From contig BSBN01000241.1 of the NCBI GenBank assembly GCA_027924645.1, positions 11,928,001 through 11,992,000 on the forward strand: 64,000 nt of DNA, written 5' to 3'. Shown here in pieces: positions 11,356 to 22,320 of the stretch. The DNA is from Cunninghamia lanceolata. Lineage: Eukaryota; Streptophyta; Pinopsida; Cupressales; Cupressaceae. Below the pieces are notes generated by a model. The model did not search any database and was not told where the DNA came from. It saw nothing but the letters and a program-made list of their open reading frames with translations. Position 1 is the first letter of the stretch, and each line of letters opens with the position of its first letter. A program made the translations under genes and the position numbers.

Positions 11356-13338
11356 GGTAAATGCATTGTAGCAAAAAACATGAATTATAAACGTACCTGT
11401 GACCTATGCCATGCTGTTCTAACTAGTTTGCCCCAAGTTTTTTCAATAAACCAGTCAAACCCAGGTCAAACCGGCAAAAAAAGACGTGTAACTGAAAAAC
11501 CCAGTCTTTCACACAGGTTGTGGGTTCTTTCTATGAAACTCTCAAAATTGATTTTTTTTCTCATTCTTTCACTTTCAGGCAGCACGATTCTTTCATCTTA
11601 TGGAAATCTAGGTCTATCAAAACTATCTTAAATGGTATTAAATGCAGGTCAAATGATTTCATCATGCTGGTTGGTAGATATCGTCAGATGAAATATTTAT
11701 CATAGCAAAGTTCAAGAATAACTTTGATTCTTCATTGTATAATAATGGGGTCTTGTTGCATATTGTTGGAAGCTTTTGAGACATACTATTTGATGGCATA
11801 ATTGTTATGAAATTGTCTTCAATTTCATTTTACTCAAGTCTTCTCTAAAGAACCTTAAATAGTTATATAATCCCATGTATTTAGGAAAATAAGCTGGCAA
11901 CAAGAGCAGATGGGTATATATATTCAACTAATGGTATCCATGCCTATTTAAGGCTGCATATGAATGTAGCTTCCACATTTGAACACTAAAACCACGCAAT
12001 AGGGCAAATACTTCCATGAATGAAGTAAGCCATGACTTTAATTCCTTTAGATTATGTAGAGATTTGTTTTGTGGATGAAGACCAATGATTAATCATGGAA
12101 AGGAAATGGGTTTAGCCAGTTTCATGCATCTTCTAGGAAAGGATGGTATCCTTGTTGTGAATGGCATTATGACATGTGAGCAGGGGGATAAATTGTCGTA
12201 ACTATGGATCATAGTGAAGATAAGGACATTGTAATGGACACCATTATATGGCTTTTTGCAGAAAGGATGGACCACACTTTGGAGCACTTAAGAGGTAGTT
12301 TTTCTTTAACCCTATCTTTCTTGTTATGAATAACAAGCTATTTACCTTGATTCTTGCAGAACGTATGGACCATGATTTGGAGCTCTTGGAGGCAGGTTTT
12401 CCGTAATCTTAGCTTTTCCATTTTGAATAATAGACTAGCTTGCTCCCTATCCTCGACAATTGTTGTCCTGTCATCATGTATGCCTTTGTACTTGTTAGAA
12501 AGACAGTTGCCGTTGCACCAAAAGATCGACCTGTTAATGCCCGATACAACTGCCAGAGTTAATGAATCCACGGGAGGTGGTTAAGCCTTGTCATGAACCC
12601 AAGCGCTGCGCTGCACAGCACAAGGAGACCAAGGGCGCACACCTTGCAATAATCCCCCCCAACACAAGCGAGGGGTTCAAACCCGTGACCCAAGCTCCAA
12701 TACCAATTCTTAGAAATATGGTTGCCGTTGCACCAAAAGATCGACCTATTCAATACAACCGCCAGAGTTAATGAATCCACGGGAGGTGGTTAAGCCTTGT
12801 CAGGAACCCAAACGCTGCGCTGCACAACACAAGGAGACCAAGGGAGCACACCTTGCAACAGTACTATAGTGTGTTTAAGTCTCCATTCAAACAAGTATTA
12901 TGTACAAGTTCGAAGCATGTTTTCTAATCTTCGTTTGTAAGGACTGTAATAGGGAGCTGACGAAATTCTCTCATGCAAACCAAGCTTCTTCAAGTGTATT
13001 CTCCAATTTTATTTTGTATATGACTTATGACTAATGAGTCTATGACAATATGTACTCTAAGACTGAAAATTGATAATGATGATTCTAGAGTAATTGACAA
13101 CATTGAATCTTTATTTGTGTCTTATAATTGAAGTTTGGACTTTGTTTCTCTTTCTATGCGTTCTATTTGGCATGAAATAACATTTGCAGTTTTTTTCTGT
13201 GATTTTATGAGTATTTTATCATCTTTCTAATTTGCCATGTTTTTCCCATTTTAAACCCATGTAATTGAATTCCATTTACACTTTTGGTTTGTCGTGTCAT
13301 TCCCTTATAAGTATAATGTGACTATGGGTAAATACACT
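11356..13338. mobile_element. About 1.96 kb insertion in the gypsy A protease, type unknown
   Basis: The gypsy A protease is interrupted immediately before its catalytic motif. Gypsy reading continues up to VKKTKVNAL at about 11369 and resumes at 13329. The junctions carry an imperfect direct repeat, GGTAAATGCATT (11356-11367) and GGTAAATACACT (13327-13338), 10 of 12 identical and plausible as a 9-12 bp target duplication. No inverted termini are visible. The insert holds two similar exon-like pieces flanked by TTGCAG acceptors (near 12254 and 12360, both reading AERMDH) and a duplicated SINE-like segment. A MULE or gene-fragment carrier is possible but unproven. Confidence 0.5.
12496..12860 (-). 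repeat. Tandem pair of a SINE-like sequence, 215-bp period
   Basis: Two copies begin near 12496 and 12709; the block GTTGCCGTTGCACCAAAAGA recurs with a spacing of 215. On the minus strand the segment between them contains TGGTATTGGAGC and GGGTTTGAACCCC, which resemble the A and B boxes of a tRNA-derived RNA polymerase III promoter. The second copy is truncated. SINE identity is tentative. Confidence 0.45.
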
Positions 13339-14298
13339 AGTCAATCCTAGCTCTTGATGCAATTTTATTTTGGCTGATATTGTTAAAATTAAAAATATAT
13401 GATCATCCTCACTCATATCCTTTGAGTTTGGTTAAAAAAGGGGTAGAGATTCAAGTGACAAAAAAATGTAAATTTCAGTTTGGCATTAATCCAAAGTATA
13501 TTGATGAAGTAGATGTGGCTGTGATTCCTCTTGATGAATTTGAAATAATACTTGGAAGTCCATATTTATATGTTAGAGACATTAATTTTATGAGAAGGGC
13601 TAAAAAATACAAATGGATCAAGAAGGGGGTCAACTACACCATAAAGGCACACCAAAGCAAAGCAAAACTTGCCATGGTAAGTGCCAAACAAGCTATTAAA
13701 TTGATTCTACAAAATAAGCAGTTTTGTTTACTTCTTTTGAATGATAAACAAGATGGTCTAGATGCCTCTACAATTGCAAATACTAATGAGAACAAGAAAG
13801 AGTTGGATGATATGCTAACATCTCTCCAAGGAGTTTTCCAAGCACCAAGGGGCTGCCACAGAGAAGGTAGGCATGAGATTCAATTGCTTCCTGAATCTCC
13901 TTTACCTAACATTGGTTTGTACAGGCAGTCACTTTTGGAACGCAACGAAGTCAAGAAGCAACTGTTACATGAACAAGGGGGTCATTCTGCCATGTACTTC
14001 ACAATTTGGTTCACCAATTCTCATGGTATGAAAAAAGATGGCTCTTGGAGGATGTGTATTGTCTATCAAGCATTAAACAAGATCACCATAAAAAACCACT
14101 ATCCCCTCCCAAGGATAGATGACCTCTTGGACTAGCTACAACATGTCAAATACTTCATGAAGGTGGATCTCAAATCAAGATACTATCAAGTTTGAATAAA
14201 GAAGGATGCATGGAAGACAACTTTCAAAACAAAGCAAGCTCTATATGAATAGTTAGTCATTCCTTTTGTTTATATAATGCACCAGCAACTTTTATGAC
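13339..14298 (+). pseudogene. Gypsy A protease C-terminal part and start of reverse transcriptase
   Basis: The frame resumes with a protease whose active-site region is damaged: it reads NPSS, a stop, then CNFI where families have D-P/S-G-S-x-NFI. It continues with [15 protein letters not shown] and ILGSPYL, the flap and C-terminal motifs of this gypsy protease type. The long open frame 13380-14135 (251 codons) then enters RT with KKDGSWRMC and [13 protein letters not shown]. After a stop, RT continues through KVDLKS and PATFMT until it is cut by the copia LTR at 14299. The YxDD catalytic region is absent. Confidence 0.85.
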
Positions 14299-14515
14299 TA
14301 TTACACAGGTAATTGGTAAAAAATTGGATAATATTCACATAGAGCAAAGGCTCTTAAATAGGTTACAAGTAATTACAAAGAAAGCAGGTTTCTATATTTA
14401 GAAACTGCCAAAGACTGCCAAAGATCGACACACGATCTTGTTATAATTACATACCGTTACAAGAAACTGACCATTAACTAAAAATGGGAGATTCTAAGTA
14501 AAGAATATCTTAATA
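14299..14515 (-). repeat. 3' LTR of the copia element
   Basis: 217 bp, about 98% identical by eye to 19419-19635. On the minus strand a purine tract TTAAGGGAGGG lies immediately before it. Confidence 0.92.
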
Positions 14516-14526
14516 CCCTCCCTTAA
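14516..14526 (-). other. Polypurine tract of the copia element
   Basis: The minus strand reads TTAAGGGAGGG directly abutting the 3' LTR, the normal position of the plus-strand primer. Confidence 0.8.
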
Positions 14527-14638
14527 TGGTCAACCGATTCACTACACCAAGAGACCCCCTGAATTTTACAAACTTGTCAGGACAAAGGGACTTGGTGAGA
14601 ATATCAGCACTCTGATCCGTAGTCGGAACATACAGCAA

Positions 14639-15280
14639 CTAAACTAATCCGTCTACAACCAACGATCTGATGAAATGACAATGTGTCTCTACATGCTTGG
14701 TTCTTTCATGGAAGACCGGATTCTTGGCAAGTTTGAGAACTCCCTGATTGTCACAGAACAGAGGAGTCGGACCTGCTTGAGATAGTTGCATATCGACAAG
14801 CATCCGGCGAAGCCAAACTGCCTCACAAGCTGCTTTTACTGCACCGCGATACTCAGCTTCTGTGGAGGAGAGTGCGACAACCTGTTGCTTCTTACTGGTC
14901 CAGGTGACAGCACCAGATCCCAAACTGAACACATACCCAGAAGTTGATTTTCTGTCATCAACGGAACCTACCCAATCTGAATCAGTGAAGCCTCTAAGGC
15001 TGGGATCAGAATTCCTTGTGTAAAGAATTCCCAAGTCAGAAGTGCCTTTCACGTACCGTAGCACATGCTTAGCCGCTACCCAATAAACAGCCTTAGGAGC
15101 TGTCAAAAAACGTGAAATGTAGCTGACTGCAAAACTGATGTCGGGTCTAGTAGCAGTTAGATAGATAAGACTGCCCACTAGCTGTCTAAACAGAGACTCA
15201 TCCACCGCTGGTGAGTCAGACTTAGCGAATAGCTTAAGGCCTTTTTCCATCGAAGTGGAGGCAGGTTTGCAGTCCTGCAT
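14639..15280 (-). pseudogene. Copia RNase H region
   Basis: A 213-codon open frame begins in the RT-RNase H connection (VGSLIYLTATRPDISFAV) and runs through the RNase H motifs GFTDSDWVG, STSGYVF, SSTEAEYR and FCDNQG. The catalytic acidic residues D, E and D are present. A stop near 14639 removes the usual ending, and a frameshift near 15290 separates it from the RT frame. The family degrades the RNA strand during reverse transcription. Confidence 0.9.
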
Positions 15281-15373
15281 TCGGAACCTATCCAGAAGAC
15301 TATGAGCATACTTTGACTGAGAGATGAAGATGTTGTTTGAAGTTTGCCAAACCTCAACACCGAGACAATAGTG

Positions 15374-15916
15374 TTAAAGTCCCAAATCTGTCATATTAAA
15401 GGATTTGCACAGGTCCTGTTTGATCTTATCGATCAGGTGTGCCGAGCTACCAGTAATGAGCAAGTCATCCACATAGACAACGAGCAACAATATATCATTA
15501 CCAGTATGTTTGATGTACAAATTTGGGTCAGATGGACTCCGCTGAAAGCCATGATCTGTGAGGTACTTGTCGATTTTGATGTACCATACTCTTGGAGCCT
15601 GCTTCAAGCCATAAAGTGCTTTGACCAGTCTACAGACTTTCTGTTCTTGTCCGGCAACCTTGAAACCAGGAGGCTGCGTCATATAGACTTCTTCCTGCAA
15701 CTCACCGTTGAGAAAGGCACTTTTGACGTCCATCTGATGGACTTTCCATCCAAACTGGGCTGCTAAGGCAAGGACGAGCCATATGGTACTCATCTTGGCT
15801 GTAGGGGCAAAAGTCTCCTCATAGTCGATGCCTTCTTTCTGTGAGAAACCCCGAGCAACAAGCCGTGCTTTGTACTTGTCGAGGGTTCCGTCAACCTTGT
15901 ACTTAACTTTATACAC
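15374..15916 (-). pseudogene. Copia reverse transcriptase
   Basis: A 180-codon frame contains KARLVARGFSQKEGIDYEET, QMDVKSAFLNGEL, KALYGLKQAPR and the catalytic YVDDLL, the standard Ty1/copia RT motifs. Both the DVKSAF aspartate and the YVDD pair are intact. A stop at 15374 and a frameshift against the integrase frame near 15950 inactivate it. Confidence 0.92.
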
Positions 15917-15988
15917 CCATTTGCAGCTAATGGGTTTCTTCCCTGGAGGAAGGTCTGAAAGGACCTAGGTGTGGTTCTTCTGAAGACC

Positions 15989-17098
15989 CTAGAGTTCTGA
16001 TTCCATTGCCGTATCCCACTCTCGAATACCTTTAGCCTCTGAATACGTCTGAGGCTCATAGACACTGTGCAGATTGGCCATGAGAGCAAAGTTTACTGTA
16101 TGTTGTTGTTTGCTCTTATTCCGGGAGGATCTACCCTCAACAAGTTCATCATCATGAAGATCAGCAATCGTCTGAGACCACCATTTGGAGCGATGGGTAG
16201 ACGGGCCAACGTCAGGTGCAGCAGGAGGTTCTGGAACAGGTGCATTAGGAGGATACTCAGGATCATCCTCAGGGATGTCAAACTGAGAATCATCGGAATC
16301 TGAAGAATTATCAGCATCCCTCCCACAAGGGGGACTTAAGGGAATACAGACACCCAAGTCAGGAGCCTTCAAAGGCAGGTCTTCGGATTGCTGCACAGAG
16401 GAGGGAGAGAAGAAAGGTCCCCGCTCTTCATCAAAAACCACATCACGACTGAAGATGAGACGTTCTGTCTCAATGTCAATTAGCCTGTAGGCTTTGTGGT
16501 TCTCGCTATATCCTGTGAACATGAGTTTCTGACTCTTGGAATCCAGTTTGGAGCGCTTGGCATATGGAATCCAAACATAAGCAAGAGACCCAAAAACCTT
16601 CAAGTGACTGACCCGCGGCTTGCGGCCAGTCCAGGCTTCTTCAGGAGTCTTCCCCTTAACTGCATAGGTCGGAGACCGGTTAAGAAGGTAAATGGCAGTG
16701 AAAACTGCTTCTGCCCAAAATTTCTTGGGAACACATCTGTGCTCCATCATGGAACGAGCTAACTCAGTTATAGTGCGATTGTGCCGCTCTACAACACTGT
16801 TCTGCTGAGGAGTGTAGGGTGTGGTCAATTGGCGTTTAATGCCATGTGTATCACAGAAGTTGGAGAACGCATTTGAACAAAATTCCCCCCCATTATCTGA
16901 CCTAAGAGTTACAATGGAACAACCAAACTCTTTTTCTACTAAGGCCTTAAACTTCTGAAAAACTGAAAACACATCTGATTTCTGTCTAAGAAAATAAACC
17001 CACATTTTCCTACTGAAATCATCAACAAACAGTAAAAAATATTTGCATCCAGTAACTGAAAGAGTATTCATAGGGCCACAAACATCAACATGAACCAA
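15989..17098 (-). pseudogene. Copia integrase
   Basis: A 369-codon frame carries the DDE core: HVDVCGPM with the first Asp, LRSDNGGEF with the second, and NSVVERHNR with the Glu. This is followed by the GKTPEEAWTGRKPRVSHLKV segment and an acidic, Pro-rich linker toward RT. The catalytic triad is complete. A stop separates it from the upstream zinc-binding GAG-pre-integrase region (WHQRYGHLN near 17250). Confidence 0.92.
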
Positions 17099-17239
17099 CT
17101 GAAGTACCTTGGATGCGCACTAGGAGTCGTCAGTCGGGAATGGCGTGCGGTGTTGTTTCCCAGCTTGACACGATCCGTAGACACCGAAGTTCTGAGCCTG
17201 AATCTCAGGGAGCCCATCTACCAGGTGCTGTCGGGAGAG

Positions 17240-17722
17240 CTAAGACAGGTAGTGCACATTCAGGTGCCCATACCGCTGATGCCAGAGACTGGTAACCCAC
17301 GAGTGTCGAGCTGCTAGGGCTGATTCAGGACCATCCGAATCCACAAGGCGATAAAGACCATGGTCCTCAATGCCAACAGCTACAGTGCAATTGGTTTCCC
17401 GATCGATGATCGAGCACTGGTGAGCGCTGAATACCACATCAAGGTGTGGAGAATGTTTCATGATCTGGCTGACTGAAAGCAAGTTAAGTTCCATACCAGG
17501 AACATAATATACGTTGAGGAATATGATTTTCCTCCCACCAAACTGAAGCTGAACAGTGCCCTTCCCAACAACTGTGTACACTTCTACACCACCGAAGACC
17601 ACTGAATCACTGAAAGGGGAGAGTTCTGTAAACCAGTCATGACAATGAGTGAAGTGATGCGAAGCACTGGAATCAATGTACCAGGCAGAGGATTTTGCAT
17701 GGTCTGCGGGTCGTTTAGCCAT
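17240..17722 (-). pseudogene. Copia protease and pre-integrase region
   Basis: A 160-codon frame begins near the protease active site, which reads WYIDSSASHHFT. The family motif is D-S/T-G-A, so the catalytic glycine is replaced by serine. It continues through YVPGMELNLLSVSQ and ends in WHQRYGHLN, the pre-integrase zinc region. It is frameshifted relative to gag and stopped before the integrase core. Confidence 0.88.
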
Positions 17723-17800
17723 GAAGGCGTAAAACGCAAACTCCTTCTGCTCAGTGTGCTTCGCACTGTTGGCCTTCTGCTGAGACCCTCCCTGTGTCTT

Positions 17801-18592
17801 CTATTCAGAAGCGATACGTGCGCAACAATCTTTCTTGATGTGGCCAAACTTGTGACAGTAGTTACACTGAATGTTTTTCTTCTTACCGCTGTCCTGAGAT
17901 GGCGCTGACTGATTCTGCTGTGGAGGCTGACTTTTGCCTTTATTCTGAGCCTGAAACTTGGCTGCAAAAGCCTGCTCTGAAGAGGACGAAGAAGCACTAC
18001 TACCAAACTGTTGTTTCCAGCGATCCTGCTGCAAGAGGATAGTACAGAGTTCTGGAAACTTCAGATCAACATTAGCTGATGTAATGTTGAGTCTCTCAAT
18101 GAAATGTTCATAGGACTTAAGTAGACTTTTCAAAGTGATCACAACCAGGTCTTCTTTCTCCATTGTTCGACCAATAGCCACCAGCTGATCTCTGATCTCT
18201 TGGATCTTGTTCAGGTGCGTCTGCAAAGATGTCTTCTCATCCATCATGATAGAAAACAGTATATTTTTCAGGAAGAACGCACGGCTCTTGTCGGAGGTTT
18301 CATGCAAACCCTTCAGATGGTCCCAAATCTCCTTTGCTGTCTTTCCAGCCGGAATCTGAGGTAGCTGATCATCTGTGACTGATAGCTTAATGAGTATGAC
18401 TGCTTCACGAGTTTGTTCGTCAAACTTATCCTGGTCTTTACCCGCTGTTGCGGGACGAGTGATAGTGCCATCTATGATCTGAGCGAGGCAGCGATATTCA
18501 AAAATGGTAATCATTTGCTGCTTCCAAGTATTATAATTTTTGCCATTAAATCGCTGACTGCCTTCCAACATGATGTTGTTCAAACTCGCCAT
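17801..18592 (-). pseudogene. Copia gag
   Basis: The frame is open for 264 codons from MASLNNIMLEG, chosen because the upstream ATG at 18670 adds an atypical leader. It holds the gag-pre/UBN2 signature (FNGKNYNTWKQQM, EIWDHL--LHE), a Gln/Ser-rich linker, and a CCHC zinc knuckle (CNYCHKFGHIKKDC). It terminates at 17801, just before protease, where intact copia elements read through into pol. Confidence 0.9.
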
Positions 18593-19406
18593 CTTGCACG
18601 CTTTTCGAGGCACGAAAAACGAGGTACTGAGAAGACGCTGAAATGCACGGAACCCAAGTACTGATTCCAATGCACAGTAGGCAATTTATAGGCACAGATT
18701 TCAAGACAAATCTGTCGGCACAAATTTCAAGGCACGGATTTCGAGGCACCCAGAAAAATCCGACAGGTACCCAAAAAAGATCTCGAAAAACCCACCAAGA
18801 ATCTACAAACGAAAAAAAATTCCGACTTGAACCAGAGGGTCAAAACCCTAGTCGAAAAATCGCAAAACCCTAGGCGGCCATGGCAGCCATGAATCTACCA
18901 GAAAAGTGTAGGGGCAAACTTTGAAACCCTCGAACCAGGATTGTCGTGATTTGCACCAAAAACGCGACCCAAAAACACAGTAAATTCGCGGCTAGGATGA
19001 AAATCGTAAAAAAAGAATGCACAGAAGTTGCGAAAGATCACAATGGAGGTCGCCAGAAATCCGTAGACACAATCACAGCAAAATCGCGATCAGAAAAAAA
19101 AAAAACAAATGCATTCCAAAAAACAACGAGGGTCGCGGTCAGGAACACGCGGCCAGAAACTTGAAGAAACGCGACCAGGAATCTAACACCGCCAGTCTTT
19201 GAAGAAATCGCGATCTCACACTAGGGTTTCAGACGTGACGAGTAGGAGGACAAAGTACGCGGGCCAAGTGAGGTAGAAAGTGACACTAAGTCAAAGTTCG
19301 CTTCAGATAAACCGCGAACAGGGGTCCTTAAAAAAACGGCTCAGAAAGGCCACGAAAAAACATCAGACGGAAATCACAACTTGCAGAGGAAGAACGACCA
19401 GATCCG
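18593..19406 (-). other. Copia 5' untranslated leader
   Basis: About 0.8 kb between the primer site and gag, with no gene. It is rich in short A runs and CGCGA motifs. Confidence 0.7.
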
Positions 19407-19418
19407 GCTCTGATACCA
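19407..19418 (-). other. Primer binding site of the copia element
   Basis: The minus strand reads TGGTATCAGAGC, an exact initiator-tRNA-Met primer site, directly abutting the 5' LTR. Confidence 0.93.
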
Positions 19419-19635
19419 TATTACACAGGTAATTGGTAAAAAATTGGATAATATTCACATAGAGCAAAGGCTCTTATATAGGTTACAAGTAATTACAAAG
19501 AAAGCAGGTTTCTATATTAAGGAACTGCCAAAGACTGCCAGAGATCGACACACGATCTTGTTATAATTACATACCGTTACAAGAAACTGACCATTAACTA
19601 AAAATAGGAGATTCTAAGTAAAGAATATCTTAATA
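19419..19635 (-). repeat. 5' LTR of the copia element
   Basis: 217 bp, same length as 14299-14515. The termini are TATTA and TAATA, confirmed internally by the abutting PBS and PPT. Confidence 0.92.
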
Positions 19636-19639
19636 GACA

Positions 19640-20154
19640 CAAGGGCATAGTTTCATTACCACCTTGGAAGAGTTCAGCCAGAGATTGATAGAGAGGTTTG
19701 ACAGGAAGGATCCAGAGACTTACTTCAGAGAGTTAGCAAAATTGAGACAGGAGGGATCGATGGAGCGCTATGTAGTAGAGTTTCAAAGGCTTTCAATGAT
19801 GGCTCCCAATGTGATGGAGAAGAGACTCATAGTGCTTTTTGTGGAAGGTCTAAGCGATTCACTCAAAGGGTTGGTGAGAGCATTTGAGCTAGGATCTTTA
19901 TAGGTTGCCATCAAGAGAGCTTTGAACTTGGAAGATTCAATAGCTAAAAGTAAGTTCAACCCCAACCCATCACCAATAGGGCAGCAAAAGAAACCTTTCC
20001 AAAGGAATTTTCTTCCACCCAAGATGTTACCTCCGAGGCCAAATAGGAATGAAGAGTCAAAGAATGAACTCCGAAGGAAGAAATTGTGTTTCTCATGCAA
20101 GGAACCCTGGGTGCTTGGGCATAGGTGTTTGGCAAAGGACAAGTGCATTTCATA
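19640..20154 (+). pseudogene. Gypsy B gag, C-terminal two thirds
   Basis: The gag signature LEEFSQRLIERFD---PETYFRELAKLRQEGS is followed by LKGLVRAFELGSL and a late CCHC-like motif (CFSCKEPWVLGHRC). This is the gag core plus zinc knuckle of plant chromoviruses. A stop after AFELGSL (near 19902) and its 5' truncation make it inactive. Confidence 0.88.
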
Positions 20155-20412
20155 GAGTCAGTTTCAAATGATGATTCGGAGACAGAGGAACATGAGGCCG
20201 AGGTAGTGGTGGATGTGGAGGAACATAAGGAAGAAGGCAGTCCTTCGGGACGCACTCTTGCCACTCTTTCAAGAGCACCTAGATATCATCATTTTCGAGT
20301 TTGTGGAGTTTTGCGGGGTCATAAGGTGACAATCTTGATTGATAGTGGAGCTACCCATAATTTCATTGATGAGGGTCTGGTGACTATGATGAAATTGAAG
20401 ACAGATAACTTT
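20125..20412 (+). pseudogene. Gypsy B protease
   Basis: A 96-codon frame contains the retropepsin active site IDSGATHNFID with the catalytic D-S-G intact, preceded by an acidic linker. A stop after LKTDNF and frameshifts near 20510 break the rest of the domain. Confidence 0.88.
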
Positions 20413-20699
20413 TAGGGACTCAATGTGATTGTGGCCGATGGATTTACTATTCCATGTACACAAAGGATCCAGCGGCTTGATATCACCTTGGGGAGACAGA
20501 GTATGCGATGATTTCTATGTGGTTGGCATAGGTGAGACAGATGTAGTTTTGGGTGTGTAGTGGTTGCATTCAATCGGCGAGTTTACCTAAAACTATCAGA
20601 CTATGGAGCTGAAATTCAAATCAGAGGGTAAGGAGGCGGTTCTTTAGGGTTTGTTTAACAAAGCTCTAAGGGTTGTTACAGCCAAGAGGATGGAGAGAG

Positions 20700-21125
20700 C
20701 TTTTCGCAGAGGGCAAGTAGATATTTTCACCCATGAGTGAAAAGTCGACTCATGTGGATATTTAGTCCATTATGGACAAGCATAGCATGGTCTTCAGTGA
20801 CATGCCTCTAGGGTTACCTCCAGATAGAGGGTTTCAGCATGTCATAGAGTTAGAGAGGGATCCAAACCAATCATCACCACACCTTATCATCATCCGAAAA
20901 GGTACAAGGAAGAGATCGAGAAGGTGATTAAGGAGTTGTTGGATATGGGGCACATACAACCGAGCTCTAGCCCTTTTACATCCATGGTGTTGGTTAAGAA
21001 GAAGGATGGTACAATGAGGATGTGCATCAACTATAGGGTAGTCAACAAGAAGACAATCAAAAACCGCTACCCAATCCCCAGGATCAATGAGTTGATAGAT
21101 GAGCTTCATGGCACAATGTATTTCT
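20700..21125 (+). pseudogene. Gypsy B reverse transcriptase, N-terminal part
   Basis: The frame shows [25 protein letters not shown] and [15 protein letters not shown], the first RT motifs. It is cut in the codons for MYFS by the hAT inserted at 21126. The RT resumes at 28836. Confidence 0.9.
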
Positions 21126-21379
21126 CAGTGTGCTCCGGAGATGCGGCCCCCAGGGTTTTCCCCCACTCCCGCCAAGTCGAACATTTTGGGGACGCAAGGA
21201 TGGGACCAGAACATCGCCTATTGTCCTTGTTTTGCAGCAAGTTATGGGGACATCCCAGGGATGCCCCCTGCACAAGGGGAACATCCCCTAGAAATGTCTC
21301 AGTGCTTGGGGACTCCAAAAAGTCTCGAGGATGTCCAGAAGACCCCCGTGGGTCAACAAAAAAAAAGGGCAAAACATGG

Positions 21380-22310
21380 TCAATACATAAATGTCAAAAA
21401 TGAAACCCTAAACGGAATGAAAACTAAAAGCAAAACGATTTCAGTTTTTCACTAGTTCATTTGAGATGCCATAAAGTTATAAATTGTAATCCCTAGCGCG
21501 GCACGGCCAAGAATAGAGGAATCAGCGTCCAGGGATAAAAATTGTGTCCAAGAAAGTTGAAACCCGAACAGGATCAACGTCCAAGGATAAAAATTGCGTA
21601 TCACATTTTCTGATTTCATTTAGTTGTTTCGACTTTGCAAGTTACTCGTTCTAGGTATAATTCGATTCATTCGAATGATTCAAATTACTATTGCATTTTG
21701 ATTTTTTAAAATTTCAAGTTAAACTTAAAACTAAATTGGTAATAAAATTTCAAGTTAATCTTAAATTTCAATGTTGACATAGCTCAACATGTAAGTTTTA
21801 AAACTTTAAATAATATTAATTATTTAATAAATAAATAATAAATTTATAATTTCAATGTTTCTGTTTCATAAACTAATAAACATAAATGATAAAAAAATAA
21901 AATAGAAGTTTATACAATGCTAAAAAAATAAATATTCCGGAGGACCAGAAGTTTATATAATTTTATTGAACTATAAATGCATACAAATTCAGGATTCTTA
22001 ATTTTAAATTTTTCAATAATATATTAATAATAAATATATAGTTCTTTAAAAAATAAAATTTAAAATTTAATTATTAAAATTCCAAGTTTGATACAATTTC
22101 CAGAACTACACCAAATGGCAAATAGTAAATTATTAATTTATTTTAATTATTTAAGAAGTTAAGAATACATGATTTTTTAAAATTTCAAGTTAAACTTAAA
22201 TTTCAATGTTAACACAACTCATCAATGTTAATTTTTATTTTTTTTAATTTCAAGTTTAACTTAAATTATTAATTTATTTTAATTATTTAAGAAGTTAAAA
22301 ACACATGATA
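21380..22310. other. AT-rich 5' internal region of hAT-2
   Basis: No gene is seen. A 50-bp segment occurs twice, at about 22123-22172 and 22262-22310, and again at 24784-24833. A longer 140-bp segment at 22031-22172 matches 24695-24833, on either side of the LINE fragment. Confidence 0.6.
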
Positions 22311-22320
22311 GTGGTATGGT

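Larger units (their letters stand above)
14299..19635 (-). mobile_element. Ty1/copia LTR retrotransposon, complete but inactive
   Basis: Two 217-bp LTRs (14299-14515 and 19419-19635) differ at about five positions by hand count, so this is one of the youngest insertions here. On the minus strand the order is LTR, PBS, gag, PR, integrase, RT, RNase H, PPT, LTR, the Ty1/copia gene order. The LTRs begin TATTA and end TAATA instead of TG...CA. The flanks do not share a 5-bp duplication: ATGAC on the left and GACAC on the right. The left flank is gypsy A RT and the right flank is gypsy B gag. Confidence 0.92.
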
